64,000 nucleotides of DNA from Hallella colorans (GTDB lineage: Bacteria; Bacteroidota; Bacteroidia; Bacteroidales; Bacteroidaceae). The translations under genes and the position numbers were made by a program. Where the stretch lies: contig NZ_QENY01000002.1 in NCBI RefSeq assembly GCF_003096815.1, positions 124,001 to 188,000 of the forward strand, in the 5' to 3' direction. Numbering within the stretch: the first letter of the stretch is position 1; every line of letters begins with the position of its first letter. Positions 1 to 9,982 of the stretch are shown here, in pieces. The notes beneath the pieces were generated by a model, which did no database searches, was not told where the DNA came from, and saw nothing but the letters and a program-made list of their open reading frames with translations.

Positions 1-587
1 CCTACAAAGGTTTTCTTAAATGCGAGGGTTACCTATCGATGCCAAAAAATTGCTGTGAGCGGCGATGTGCTTTAACCTTAAATTGTTGAAGAAAATACAT
101 ATTAATTAAATGATGAAACATTTAATATCTATCCTATAGCATCAAATCGGTTGACAATAAATCATCGATTATATTCGTTTGTACACGTATACTTTTTGCC
201 TTTGGTATCTATACGTCCTGCGTATAAGACCTAATCATGACGCCATTTGATAGTAATCATTGCGCGAATAGGTATTAAACATGCTATGATTAGAGCCTAA
301 ACGCAACTGTTTTTGTACTTGATATGAAAAAAGGGGTTTATTAGTTGAACGTAAGTTGCTGTATATTAACAGCATCGGAAAAATCGTATTTTAGGCCGTT
401 TTTCTCCATAAGTGTACGCATTTTCATTTTTTGCATGCTATAGAGAGGTCATGTTAAATATTTTGGTGGTATATTTTCAAAGACTCTATTGACAGAATTG
501 ATATGCTGTGTCAATGCTTTTACCCATGGGTTGCTTTATGCTTTTATAGTTCGATCGCATTTTTTCTTTAGTCCATAGGGCGACGCA
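1..587. other. Gene-free AT-rich region downstream of mfd
   Basis: I see no open reading frame with recognisable content on either strand before the mfd stop. The stretch is AT-rich and carries diverged palindromic repeat words between about 201 and 306. No tRNA-like cloverleaf or strong promoter was found. Confidence 0.6.
201..306. repeat. Palindromic intergenic repeat, copy A (diverged)
   Basis: A perfect hairpin TATACG-TCCTG-CGTATA lies at 210-226, with flanking words GGTATC on the left and GACCTAATC on the right that are related to the half-sites of copies B to F. A second degenerate unit (GGTATTAA ... GATTAGAGCCTAA) follows at about 270-301. The copy is weaker than those at 44403 and 62810 and is assigned by shared words and intergenic setting. 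Confidence 0.45.
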
Positions 588-3500
588 TTATACCTGTTTT
601 TCCATATCTCGCAATATCCGCACAGCTTCAGTGATATTGCGCACGTTGCTAATATGGATGAGACGCCGCCCATGACTGTCTTTGAAATTGCAACGGCGAG
701 CGTTGGCCATGACATATTTGATGATACGGCCAAATGTGGCACTCTGGTAGAACGGACTGTCTTGAGCAGACACGAGTTGCATGGTCATGGTGGATTGGCG
801 CAATGTGAGTTTCTCGCAACCAAGTCTTTTGCCCACGCGTCTGAGAGCCACTACCTGCATAAGCTCCTCCCCCTCTGGTGGCACGGGGCCGAAGCGGTCC
901 ACCAAGCGCTGTCTATAGGCGGCGAGTTCGTCGTCGTTCTCCATGTTGTCAAGTTCGCGATAGAGCAACATTCGCTCACTGCTGCCTGGCACATACGTGT
1001 CGGGGAAATACATCTCAAGATCGCTCTCCACGGCGCAATCGCTCACAAAGTCGGAGCCTGTCACATCGTCTGCCTGCTCGATGGCTTCGGCGTAGAGATC
1101 TGAGAACTCGTCATTGCGCAGCTCGGTAACAGCTTGCGTAAGTATTTTTTGATAGGTCTCATACCCCAAATCTTCCATAAATCCACTCTGTTCAGCCCCA
1201 AGCAGATTGCCCGCGCCACGTATGTCGAGATCTTGCATGGCCACGTTAAAGCCACTGCCCAGTTCTGAGAAAGCCTCAAGCGCCTCTAATCGCCGTCTCG
1301 CCTCGGGCGTGAGTGCGCTCTTGGGCGGTGCGAGTAGGTAGCAAAAGGCCTTTCGGTTGGAGCGTCCCACACGCCCGCGCATTTGGTGCAGGTCTGAAAG
1401 CCCAAACCGATTGGCGCCATTGATGATAATGGTGTTGGCGTTGGGTATGTCGATGCCGTTCTCTATGATGGTTGTGGAGAGAAGCACGTCATACTCGTAA
1501 TTGACGAAATCCATGACTATCTTCTCTAACTCGTTTGGCGCCATCTGCCCATGTCCTATGGCAACTCGGCAATCGGGTATGTGCTTGCGAATGAGATTGG
1601 CCAGCTCGTCCAGGTTGGATATGCGGTTGTTAACAAAAAACACTTGCCCATTGCGACTCATCTCAAAGTTGATAGCGTCGGCGATCACCTCGTGGCTGAA
1701 CACGCTTAGCTCGGTATGTATGGGGTGACGGTTGGGCGGTGGGGTGCGCATGACGCTCATATCGCGCGCGCCCATTAGTGAGAATTGCAAGGTGCGAGGT
1801 ATTGGCGTGGCCGACATGGTGAGCGTATCCACATTGGATTTTAGCTTGCGGAGCTTTTCCTTGGTGCTCACCCCAAACTTGTGCTCTTCGTCTATGACGA
1901 GCAATCCCAAGTCGTGCCATTTTACCGCCTTGCCCAAAAGTTTGTGCGTGCCGATGATAATATCTATTTTTCCTGTGGCCAAATCGTCCATCACCTGTTT
2001 GGTTTGCTTGGCCGTGCGAGCCCGGGTGAGATAGTCCACTCGGACGGGAAAATCTTTGAGGCGGTCTCGAAATGTCTGAAAATGCTGGAAAGCCAGCACG
2101 GTAGTAGGCACCAACACCGCCACTTGTTTGGAGTCGCAAGCTGCCTTGAAAGCCGCTCTGACAGCAACCTCTGTCTTTCCAAATCCCACGTCGCCGCATA
2201 TTAGGCGATCCATGGGGCGAGCTCGCTCCATATCTTCCTTGACCTCGCGTGTGGCCTTGAGCTGGTCAGGGGTGTCTTCGTACAGGAAACTGGCCTCCAA
2301 CTCATGCTGCATGAAAGAGTCGGGGCCGAAGGCGAAACCCTTGACGTGACGCCGCTTGGCGTAAAGACGTATTAGATCACGGGCTATGTCTTTTACGCGT
2401 TTCTTGGTTTTCTCTTTCAAACGCTCCCAAGCGCCCGTGCCCAACGCACTCAATCGAGGTGGCTCACCAGAGTTGGCGTTGCGGTATTTGGATATTTTGT
2501 AGAGCGAGTGGATGGACACGTCCACCTTGTCGTTGTTCTTATAAATGAGGCGTATGACTTCTTGGTACGAGTCGGCAGCGCCCGGTTTGGTGATAGGAAC
2601 CCTTACCAAGCCTCCAAATTTGCCTATACCGAAATCCACGTGCACTATGAAGTCTCCCGGCTCCATGTCTTGCAGCTCTTTCATGGTGAGAGCCATCTTT
2701 CCGGCTCGGGCTGCATCTGACTTAAGGTTATACTTGTGGAAACGGTCGAAGATTTGGTGGTCGGTGAAGAAACAAGCTTTTAAATCATTGTCGGTAAACC
2801 CTTCGTGGATGGTTCTATCCACGGCCGTGAAATTGATAACAGACCGCTGAGCGTTGGCGCCAGATCGCTCTTGGTCGGCTCCCATCTCGTCAAAGATGTC
2901 GCGCAAACGCTGATGCTGCTTGCGACTGTCGGCCAAAATGTAGAGTGTGTAGCCCTTCAACAGATAGTCTTCAAGCGTTTGGCGCAACAGCGTGAAATTT
3001 TTATGGAAAAGCGGCTGGGGCGATACGTGGAAGTCTATGGCCGCTGCGCCGCCTTTGTCAAATTCCGCCACATTGGCCGATGGTTGCATGATTACCTGCT
3101 TGAATCGTTGCGCGTCTGTCTCGAATTGAATGGTGGAACACAATGCGCTCTCCTTGGTCATCTCGCGCAATATTTGTGCTTGTTCCATTTCGGTTGCTCC
3201 CTCCATGCGCTCCGTGAGTGCCTGGGCTGAGAAACCCTCGTTGTAAACGCGGTCGATGACACCGCGCACATAAGCCATGTCTTTTGTCACCAAAATGGTT
3301 TCTGGTGGCAAAAACCGTGTGAAAGGTGTTTTGTCCAATGCCTGTGCGGCCAATTCGGGCACGACGTCTATTTCTGTTTTCTTGTCCTTGGAGAGCTGGT
3401 CCTCCACGCTAAACGTGCGAATGGTATCTATTTCGTCGCCAAAAAAATCGAGACGGAACGGCAACTCGCTCGAAAAAGAATAGATATCGAGAATGCTGCC

Positions 3501-4118
3501 GCGTGTTGCAAACTGACCGGGCTCGTACACATAATCTTTCTCCTCAAACCCTAACGCTCGCAAACGGCGTTGCAAATCGACGATATCGACGTTTTGGCCT
3601 GTTCGCAACGACATGCGTCGCTCGTCCAAATGAACTTGGTTAACAACCTTTTCCGCAATGGCCTCTGGATATGTCACGATATAGACGGCACGATCGGTGG
3701 GCTTGGTCAACATGGCAAGCACCTCTGTTCGAAGTATCTCGTTGGCGGGATCGCGTTGTCCGTACTTTGTAGCCCGTCGATAAGAAGATGGGAAGAAAAG
3801 CACGGCGGCGCTGTTTTCGTCCGCGTTCGCGCTTTCGTCTTTAGGACTTTTGGCGGCATGTGGTTCGTCATTGGTATGCTTTCGTGCATACGCTGACATC
3901 ATGTCGTTGTAAAAATAACCTGCCTCGTCAGCGTCTTGGAGTATGAAAACAAATATTTTTTTTATTTTTGGAGCCACCGACGAAAAAAACATGGGGGCGG
4001 AGGAGGCCACGAGGCCACGCAGGAAAACGGTGTTTATAGATTTGTTTTCCAGTATTTGCGCGAACGCTCCGCCTTGCGGAAGGTTCGCGTACAATTGTTG
4101 TAACACTTTTATATTCAT
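588..4118 (-). CDS. mfd: Transcription-repair coupling factor Mfd
   Basis: Mfd is a DNA translocase that removes RNA polymerase stalled at lesions and recruits UvrA for nucleotide excision repair. The 1176-residue protein has the UvrB-like N-terminal part, the RNA-polymerase-interacting CarD-like region, and a superfamily 2 helicase core with Walker A GDVGFGKTE near residue 641, box II DEEH near 742, the MSATPIPRTL motif, and the QMRGRVGRS motif of the second RecA lobe. A TRCF C-terminal domain follows. Length is slightly above the usual 1110-1150; part of the excess is a low-complexity hydrophilic insert near residues 80-110. The gene stands alone on this strand, with about 190 bp to the next gene upstream. 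Confidence 0.97.
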   Translation of the reverse strand: MNIKVLQQLYANLPQGGAFAQILENKSINTVFLRGLVASSAPMFFSSVAPKIKKIFVFILQDADEAGYFYNDMMSAYARKHTNDEPHAAKSPKDESANADENSAAVLFFPSSYRRATKYGQRDPANEILRTEVLAMLTKPTDRAVYIVTYPEAIAEKVVNQVHLDERRMSLRTGQNVDIVDLQRRLRALGFEEKDYVYEPGQFATRGSILDIYSFSSELPFRLDFFGDEIDTIRTFSVEDQLSKDKKTEIDVVPELAAQALDKTPFTRFLPPETILVTKDMAYVRGVIDRVYNEGFSAQALTERMEGATEMEQAQILREMTKESALCSTIQFETDAQRFKQVIMQPSANVAEFDKGGAAAIDFHVSPQPLFHKNFTLLRQTLEDYLLKGYTLYILADSRKQHQRLRDIFDEMGADQERSGANAQRSVINFTAVDRTIHEGFTDNDLKACFFTDHQIFDRFHKYNLKSDAARAGKMALTMKELQDMEPGDFIVHVDFGIGKFGGLVRVPITKPGAADSYQEVIRLIYKNNDKVDVSIHSLYKISKYRNANSGEPPRLSALGTGAWERLKEKTKKRVKDIARDLIRLYAKRRHVKGFAFGPDSFMQHELEASFLYEDTPDQLKATREVKEDMERARPMDRLICGDVGFGKTEVAVRAAFKAACDSKQVAVLVPTTVLAFQHFQTFRDRLKDFPVRVDYLTRARTAKQTKQVMDDLATGKIDIIIGTHKLLGKAVKWHDLGLLVIDEEHKFGVSTKEKLRKLKSNVDTLTMSATPIPRTLQFSLMGARDMSVMRTPPPNRHPIHTELSVFSHEVIADAINFEMSRNGQVFFVNNRISNLDELANLIRKHIPDCRVAIGHGQMAPNELEKIVMDFVNYEYDVLLSTTIIENGIDIPNANTIIINGANRFGLSDLHQMRGRVGRSNRKAFCYLLAPPKSALTPEARRRLEALEAFSELGSGFNVAMQDLDIRGAGNLLGAEQSGFMEDLGYETYQKILTQAVTELRNDEFSDLYAEAIEQADDVTGSDFVSDCAVESDLEMYFPDTYVPGSSERMLLYRELDNMENDDELAAYRQRLVDRFGPVPPEGEELMQVVALRRVGKRLGCEKLTLRQSTMTMQLVSAQDSPFYQSATFGRIIKYVMANARRCNFKDSHGRRLIHISNVRNITEAVRILRDMEKQV

Positions 4119-4310
4119 TCAAAAGAAGTCTCCCGCGTGCTATCCATTAGCCACCTTTTTAATATTGACAAATCTGCTTATCAATAAACAGAAAAAACGT
4201 GAGAAACTTGTTCTTTCCTATACTACGGTATGTGAGAAATTCATATTGCCATCACTGCTACCGCCATTCGGTCGCGAGGTCGTCACGCTCGCTATCTTAT
4301 TCATCCATGT

Positions 4311-5060
4311 TTAGGATTTACGCTTAGGATATTGCCTTAGCCAGCCATCCAATCGCAGACGCATTACGCCAAAAAAAGCTTCGCTGAAGATACTGCCGTT
4401 CATCTTGCTTGTTCCCTCTTGTCGGTTGACGAAGACAACCGAAACTTCTTTTATCTTGAACCCTATCTTATAGGCTGTATACTTCATTTCTATCTGAAAA
4501 GCGTAGCCCTTGAAACGAATTTTGTCAAGCTCAAGGGTCTCGAGGACCTCGCGACGATAACAAACAAAGCCCGCCGTGGTGTCGTGGACGGGTATTCCGG
4601 TCACTATTCTGACATACTGGGAGGCGAAATAGCTCATCAAGATGCGTCCCATGGGCCAATTCACGACATTCACACCCGTCACGTAGCGAGAGCCAACCGA
4701 CACGTCGACGCCATCGTTGTGGCAGGCCGCGTAGAGCCGAGGAAGATCGTCGGGATTGTGACTGAAGTCGGCATCCATCTCTATGACATAGCCGTAATGG
4801 CGCTCAAGCGCCCATTTGAAGCCAGCTATATAGGCCGTTCCCAACCCTTGCTTGCCCGAACGCTCGATGATGAACAGGCGATCTGCAAACTCAGAAGCCA
4901 TCAGTTCGCGCACAATTTGCGCTGTTCCGTCTGGGCTACCGTCATCAACAACAAGAATGTCAAAGCTCTTTTCCAAGGAAAAGACCGCCCTGATGATTTT
5001 TTCAATATTCTCCTTCTCGTTATATGTTGGAATAATAACTATCGAATCACTTGTTTGCAT
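4311..5060 (-). CDS. Polyprenol-phosphate mannosyltransferase-like GT2
   Basis: This 249-residue protein is a family 2 glycosyltransferase of the dolichol/polyprenol-phosphate mannose synthase type, which moves a sugar from a GDP-sugar to a membrane lipid phosphate. The start VIIPTYNEKENI, the nucleotide-binding VVDDGSPDG at residues 37-45 and the metal-binding DAD at 96-98 are all present. It lacks the C-terminal transmembrane domain of longer relatives, so it probably acts at the inner face of the membrane as a soluble or peripheral enzyme. It has its own -7 box upstream. The lipid-linked sugar it makes is not shown by sequence; mannose is inferred from family likeness. Confidence 0.88.
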   Translation of the reverse strand: MQTSDSIVIIPTYNEKENIEKIIRAVFSLEKSFDILVVDDGSPDGTAQIVRELMASEFADRLFIIERSGKQGLGTAYIAGFKWALERHYGYVIEMDADFSHNPDDLPRLYAACHNDGVDVSVGSRYVTGVNVVNWPMGRILMSYFASQYVRIVTGIPVHDTTAGFVCYRREVLETLELDKIRFKGYAFQIEMKYTAYKIGFKIKEVSVVFVNRQEGTSKMNGSIFSEAFFGVMRLRLDGWLRQYPKRKS

Positions 5061-5085
5061 AGTAGTATTGCATTTGCGTTTAGTG

Positions 5086-5093
5086 CAAAATTA
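5086..5093 (-). promoter_or_regulatory. -7 box of the GT2 gene
   Basis: On the minus strand this reads TAATTTTG, a match to the Bacteroidota -7 consensus TAnnTTTG, about 25 bases before the start codon at 5060. No clear -33 TTTG is visible at the expected distance. Confidence 0.6.
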
Positions 5094-5130
5094 TAAAATA
5101 AAATGGTAATATCATTATTTAATGGCATTT

Positions 5131-5889
5131 TTATTGATCAAGATTTTCTGTATAATCTTGAAATTCTTTTGTAAGTCCACTCATCACTGTGCGATAGCTC
5201 TCTTCTTTCAGATAGTCTATATTGTCGCGGCCTTGGCCTTGGGGCATAATGGGTTTGTGAATGGTAAGGGTGAGTGGATGCCAATTTATCCAACGATAAT
5301 CGCGTGTGCGAGGCATCACCAAAAATGAGCCGTTGATGGTGAGTGGGCACACTGGCAACTGCAACTCATCGGCCAATGAGAAAGCGCCACGGCGGAAAAG
5401 CCCCATGTGCCCGGTGAAAGTGCGAGCACCCTCAGGAAACACTACCAACGACATTTCATCGCGAAGGGTGTCCCGCGCTTCATCGTAGGTACGCCTAATA
5501 GCCGACTTGCTACTTCGATCCACAAAGATATGATGGGCGGCTTGGCATGCGATCCCAATGAAAGGGACATTGCGTAACGACTTCTTCATCATCCATTTGA
5601 AGTTGCGATCAAGGTACCCGTAGATCAAAAAGATATCGAACATGCCTTGGTGATTGGCCACAAAAATGTATGATTGCCCTTTCTCAAGAAGCTCCCTACC
5701 CTCCACTTTGACAGGCAAGAACAGCAAACGCAGGATGAGCCAAGACCAAACTTTGCCAGGATAATAGCCCCAAAAATGGCCATTGCCTATGAAACAACCC
5801 ACCACAGTGAACATAGCGGTGAGTACTGTGATGACCAAAAAGATGGGCAGGAATACGAGAACTTGATAGAGTCGATACAGATATTTCAT
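5131..5889 (-). CDS. plsC: 1-acylglycerol-3-phosphate acyltransferase
   Basis: This enzyme acylates lysophosphatidate to phosphatidate in membrane lipid synthesis. The 252-residue protein begins with a hydrophobic membrane segment (about residues 8-35), then carries the HX4D catalytic motif as NHQGMFD at 79-85 and the acceptor-binding FPEGAR motif at 151-156. Its start overlaps the stop of the metallophosphoesterase gene by four bases (ATGA), so the two are almost certainly co-transcribed and translationally coupled. Fatty-acyl donor preference cannot be read from the sequence, and other PlsC-family acyltransferases, for example those that act on aminolipids, are possible. Confidence 0.9.
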   Translation of the reverse strand: MKYLYRLYQVLVFLPIFLVITVLTAMFTVVGCFIGNGHFWGYYPGKVWSWLILRLLFLPVKVEGRELLEKGQSYIFVANHQGMFDIFLIYGYLDRNFKWMMKKSLRNVPFIGIACQAAHHIFVDRSSKSAIRRTYDEARDTLRDEMSLVVFPEGARTFTGHMGLFRRGAFSLADELQLPVCPLTINGSFLVMPRTRDYRWINWHPLTLTIHKPIMPQGQGRDNIDYLKEESYRTVMSGLTKEFQDYTENLDQ

Positions 5890-7049
5890 TTGTTCAATCG
5901 ATGTAAGGTTATTAACACGACTTCTGGCGACATCCCAAAACGAAAGGGAATGAGGCCACCAACGCCTGCGGAGACAAACATAGCTTTGCCATTTTCGCGA
6001 AATAGACCGTAGTCATGCTTATATATTATAGATGATGGACGAAACCCGAAGAAAGCTATTTGCCCACCATGAACATGCCCACTTAGAGTGAGTTGGACGC
6101 GGCCAGACGGCATTATGTACCTCTCCCATGCCTTTGGATTATGCTGCAACATAACAACAAAAGATCCACGCGCCACTCCACGCATAGTTTTAGGGAAATC
6201 GGCCCGAGCCGGCTTCTCGAGGTTTTCCTCGCCCGCAATCACCAACGAGTCGTTGCCATGACGGATAATGGCATGCTCGTTGAGCAACAGTCGCCAGCCA
6301 AGTTGTCGCTCAAGAGCAATAACCTCTTGACAATTGGCAGCCTCCTCTGCCGCGTTTAAGTGCACATACTCGCTGTAATCATGGTTTCCCAATACGGAAT
6401 AGATGCCGTCCTTAGCACGCAATTTTGCTAAAATGGGGTATGCCGAGCGTATCTCGCAAGGTTTAATATTCTGTAAATCACCAGTGAAAGTTATCAAATC
6501 AGGACGTTGTGCGTTGATACTGTCAACGACTCCGCGCAAAATCTGCCGGCGATTGCCATTAAATGATCCTACATGTGCATCGGTGAAATGCACGATCTTA
6601 TATCCATCAAACGCTTCAGGAAGATCATTAAAGTAGAGCTCCACATGTTCTACGCGGAGCTTGCGCACTCCAATGGTAGCCCCATAAATGATGACATACC
6701 AACAAAAAAACACTAAAACAGCCCCCAATGAATACCACCAATTGCGACCGCCATGACGTAAGCGAGCCACTCCTTGCCCAAGCAAGATAGACAAGATGAA
6801 TAGTATTTTTGGTACCACTAACAGGCCAAGAATTAACAGATAAATGTCAATGATGGCCATATTATCAGGTATAAAGTTGCGAATATGGTCTAAATAGACG
6901 GTGTATACGATAATGCCGATGGTAGGAAGCCACAGCGCCAACCGTTTCCACCAGCGATATCGGCCAGCCGGGCGGATATAGCGGACTTCAAAATAAAGAT
7001 CCGGTAGTATAATAATAAAGAGGAGAAAGTAGAAAATTCGGGCTACCAA
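5886..7049 (-). CDS. Membrane-anchored metallophosphoesterase
   Basis: This 387-residue protein has about four N-terminal membrane helices (roughly residues 3-22, 35-53, 66-95 and 107-125) followed by a calcineurin-type phosphoesterase domain. The dimetal motifs are TDAH at 156-159, GD at 190-191, GNHD at 221-224 and a late GHVHGGQ. This layout matches the YkuE/YaeI-like family, some members of which hydrolyse phospholipid or UDP-lipid headgroups at the membrane. Coupling to the downstream acyltransferase by a four-base overlap fits a lipid-related role, but the substrate is not known. Confidence 0.85.
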   Translation of the reverse strand: MVARIFYFLLFIIILPDLYFEVRYIRPAGRYRWWKRLALWLPTIGIIVYTVYLDHIRNFIPDNMAIIDIYLLILGLLVVPKILFILSILLGQGVARLRHGGRNWWYSLGAVLVFFCWYVIIYGATIGVRKLRVEHVELYFNDLPEAFDGYKIVHFTDAHVGSFNGNRRQILRGVVDSINAQRPDLITFTGDLQNIKPCEIRSAYPILAKLRAKDGIYSVLGNHDYSEYVHLNAAEEAANCQEVIALERQLGWRLLLNEHAIIRHGNDSLVIAGEENLEKPARADFPKTMRGVARGSFVVMLQHNPKAWERYIMPSGRVQLTLSGHVHGGQIAFFGFRPSSIIYKHDYGLFRENGKAMFVSAGVGGLIPFRFGMSPEVVLITLHRLNK

Positions 7050-7194
7050 GAGGTCGTGATTTAAACGTTATTAAACTGTGATTTCGATACAATTGATTTC
7101 TCAAACAAGCCTTGATGGCTATTCGATGTTGTTCGAAATGAATAGCATCGATTATTTTTCCTATCAAGGACATGTACTAACCATTTGATAAACA

Positions 7195-8565
7195 TTATTT
7201 TTTACTATTCTCGTTAAATCTGAACCGCAGGGCTTCCCCATAGTAGTTCCGGTCCAAAATGCCATCATCAAAGATATGCCGACCATTGCAAAATGTGTGC
7301 ACTACTTTCCATTGGTATGTCTGTCCAAGCAGTGGGGACCAACCACACTTACTTTCTATCATACCCGTTGACACCGTCCATGGGTCACATCGCTTTACAA
7401 TGGTGATGTCGGCCTTATATCCTCGTCGCAAAAATCCACGCTTGTTTATCGAAAACAAACGTGCCGGATTGTGTGCCATGAGCTGTACGAGCCGCTCCAA
7501 GGAGAGCACACCCTCGTCGACCAAGGTGAGCATGGTAACCAAAGAGAACTGTATCGTGGGCATGCCCGAGGCCGCCTTGGCGCATCCTCCCTGCTTGTCT
7601 GCCAACGCATGCGGCGCGTGATCGGTGCCGATGGCGCTGATTTGCCCAACGGCAAGAGCCTCGCGCAGAGCCGCCCTATCCTCCACTCGTTTTATGGAAG
7701 GATTACACTTGATGAGCGCGCCTTTCGTTTTATAGTCGCGTTCTGAAAACCATAGGTGGGCGATGACAGCTTCGCCAGTGATTGCAGGCAACTCGTTTTC
7801 TACCGTTGGCTTGCCAAATAGTTCAAGCTCTCGTGCCGTGGACACATGCGCCACATGCAGATGCGTGCCGTAACGACGAGCCAATGCCACAGCCAATGAA
7901 GTGCTCGTATAGCATGATTGAGCCGAACGTATAAGCGAGTGGAGCGCGATATCAGGGTCGTCGCCATATTGTTGTTTGGCCTTGGCCATGTTTGCGGTAA
8001 TCATGGCAGTGTCCTCACAATGTGTCATGAGTGGCAATTGCAAATCGGCGCATGTCTTGAAGATTTTTTCCAAAGTTTCCTTTCGATCCACAAGCATGTT
8101 TCCTGTGGATGCGCCCATAAAGAGTTTCACGCCCGGAAAACGTGTTCTGTCAAGCTGAGAGAATGCCCTTGTGTTGTCCTTGGTAGCTCCAAAGAAAAAA
8201 CCATAGTTTACATGACTACGGTCGGCAGCCATCGTTATCTTATCGTTCAGGGCTTCGGGGGTTGTCGTTTGCGGCACAGTGTTAGGCATATCAAGAAACG
8301 ATGTTATTCCTCCCACTGCCGCTGCGCGCGACTCGCTCTCTATGTCTGCCTTGGAAGTGAGGCCTGGCTCTCTAAAATGTACGTGCTCATCAATGATTCC
8401 TGGCAAGACAAAACAACCCGCAGCATTGACTACTTTATCGCCTATGTTGCGGGATACATGTTGCCCCTCTATAATATCAGTGATACAGTCATCATCTACA
8501 ATGATGGTCGCCTCAAAGGTTTTGCCCTCATTGACAATGCAACCGCCAACAATAATAGTTCTCAT
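7195..8565 (-). CDS. pyrC: Dihydroorotase
   Basis: Dihydroorotase closes carbamoyl-aspartate to dihydroorotate in pyrimidine synthesis. The 456-residue protein is of the class I (long) type. Visible metal and catalytic motifs are DEHVHFREPG (HVH at 61-63), THCED, HVAHVST and GTDHAPH. It sits alone between gaps of about 140 bp. The upstream gap has no clear -7 box. The downstream gap (7050-7194) holds an imperfect inverted repeat GCTATTC/GAATAGC with unclear role. Confidence 0.95.
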   Translation of the reverse strand: MRTIIVGGCIVNEGKTFEATIIVDDDCITDIIEGQHVSRNIGDKVVNAAGCFVLPGIIDEHVHFREPGLTSKADIESESRAAAVGGITSFLDMPNTVPQTTTPEALNDKITMAADRSHVNYGFFFGATKDNTRAFSQLDRTRFPGVKLFMGASTGNMLVDRKETLEKIFKTCADLQLPLMTHCEDTAMITANMAKAKQQYGDDPDIALHSLIRSAQSCYTSTSLAVALARRYGTHLHVAHVSTARELELFGKPTVENELPAITGEAVIAHLWFSERDYKTKGALIKCNPSIKRVEDRAALREALAVGQISAIGTDHAPHALADKQGGCAKAASGMPTIQFSLVTMLTLVDEGVLSLERLVQLMAHNPARLFSINKRGFLRRGYKADITIVKRCDPWTVSTGMIESKCGWSPLLGQTYQWKVVHTFCNGRHIFDDGILDRNYYGEALRFRFNENSKK

Positions 8566-8700
8566 AGTAGGGAAAAATAAAGCTTAATATAAATAGGTAT
8601 CTACCGTCATTTTGCCGTAAATGTCGTGCGATCCTTTATCTTTGAGTACGCATGCCATCAATCAATATGCTGGCAATCTGCCCGTACTATTTCTCCATGA

Positions 8701-9483
8701 TTATTTCGGTGAGGCCAATTGATTGGGAGTTGGGCCATCAACGGGCGGTGCCACAACGGGTGCTGGCTCATGGCGTGGGGCATCCTGCAGACCATTCATG
8801 ATATTCTGATTCTGCTGTGCAGCTTCGTAATACGCTTTCACTTGGGGATTTTTCTTAAACTTTTCCGTAGCCTTGCTCATGATATCCTCTATCCACGCGT
8901 CGAGCATGGGCACCTCGTAGCGACTCATACAAGTGTTAATGAACACATAAGGACCAAGCACATTGTCGAAATTATCCACAACAAAATTAGTGACAAGTTT
9001 GTCTGTTTTCTGGTTGATGGCTGCGTCTTCTGCAGCCAATTTCGCATTGACCACGTTCATGTCACTACCGTTCATAATGGCCTGATCATGCTTGTGAACC
9101 AAGTCCATGCTTTGGTTCATGAGCTGAGTGAATTTTTGACGGAAATCAGACAGTTTGTCGTTGAGTGGTGTGCCGGTGACGCTTTCTTGTGTGTTATCTA
9201 TCATTACCACGATTTCTCCACCCTCAAGCACCACAGGCAGGCCTACGTTGTCGTCCAAAAAGATATTGGCAATACGCACAGAGTCTATAGCACCCTGAAA
9301 CTGAAACTGTCCATGCACCACGTCACACGAATCTAATTTTTTAAGTATAGTATCCTTGTAAACTTTCAAATACAATTTTTGGCCGTCAAGAGTAGATACA
9401 TTTGACGATCCTGCTATGCTAAAAGTGTCAGCGCATGATGTAAAGGTCAGTATGCTAATTACCGCGTATAGTATTTTATTCAT
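8701..9483 (-). CDS. DUF4369-type lipoprotein
   Basis: The start at 9483 was chosen because it gives a lipoprotein signal peptide (MNKILYAVISILTFTSC, lipobox Cys at residue 17) and follows a -7 box; a longer reading frame upstream would overlap that promoter. The 260-residue product matches the N-terminal layout of Bacteroidales DUF4369 proteins: a beta-rich domain (KLYLKVYKDTILKKLDSCDV) and a following helical stretch. Members are often found with thioredoxin-like domains, but no thioredoxin CxxC is present here. The C-terminus is proline-rich. It is probably exported and lipid-anchored; its function is unknown. Confidence 0.8.
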   Translation of the reverse strand: MNKILYAVISILTFTSCADTFSIAGSSNVSTLDGQKLYLKVYKDTILKKLDSCDVVHGQFQFQGAIDSVRIANIFLDDNVGLPVVLEGGEIVVMIDNTQESVTGTPLNDKLSDFRQKFTQLMNQSMDLVHKHDQAIMNGSDMNVVNAKLAAEDAAINQKTDKLVTNFVVDNFDNVLGPYVFINTCMSRYEVPMLDAWIEDIMSKATEKFKKNPQVKAYYEAAQQNQNIMNGLQDAPRHEPAPVVAPPVDGPTPNQLASPK

Positions 9484-9507
9484 AGACCATAATTTCTTCA
9501 AGTAACA

Positions 9508-9535
9508 CAAAGGTAACATGTATTGACGACGCAAA
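9508..9535 (-). promoter_or_regulatory. Promoter of the DUF4369 lipoprotein gene
   Basis: The -7 box TACCTTTG is at 9508-9515 (minus strand). A TTTG at 9532-9535 is a possible -33 box with a 16-base spacer, a little short of the usual 19-20. The TTTG is part of a run of eleven T on the minus strand (9533-9543). Confidence 0.6.
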
Positions 9536-9574
9536 AAAAAAAATTATGCTATTTAAAGATTATAGCCCTTCTTT

Positions 9575-9982
9575 TTAGTTTTTTTTTGATAGTTCGCGGT
9601 CTATCCTGTGCACAGAATAAACTTCCAAGACTACAGCGATGAGCAGTAGCACCACCCATTTGTTAAACACATAGTTGGAATAGTCTACTATGTTTGCAAA
9701 CAGGGGACGGAAAAAACCGTATGCGTTGTCGGCCATCAGTATTCCAGCCAACACGAACATTATGTCGGCCAAACCTTGAATGCGTTTCAGTCGCCTCAAA
9801 GTTATATCACTACCCTCGTAAGTCTGCATTATTTGCATAGCGGCAAACAGCAGAGCGCCTGCCAAGAACACCCAGCAAAATATGGGCTGATGCCACATCA
9901 AGGAGAAACTTCCGGCACCAATCACCATCAAGGCGCCACCTAAAAGAAATATTGCACTTTGTGTTCTATTGAGCTGCTTCAT
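9575..9982 (-). CDS. Small four-helix membrane protein
   Basis: This 135-residue protein has four hydrophobic segments, at about residues 10-28, 32-47, 68-84 and 106-122, and a charged C-terminal tail (HRIDRELSKKN). It overlaps the end of the DivIC-like gene by 17 bases and is therefore in the same operon. I do not recognise an enzymatic motif. The pairing with a DivIC-like protein suggests a role at the inner membrane, but this is only context. Confidence 0.75.
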   Translation of the reverse strand: MKQLNRTQSAIFLLGGALMVIGAGSFSLMWHQPIFCWVFLAGALLFAAMQIMQTYEGSDITLRRLKRIQGLADIMFVLAGILMADNAYGFFRPLFANIVDYSNYVFNKWVVLLLIAVVLEVYSVHRIDRELSKKN

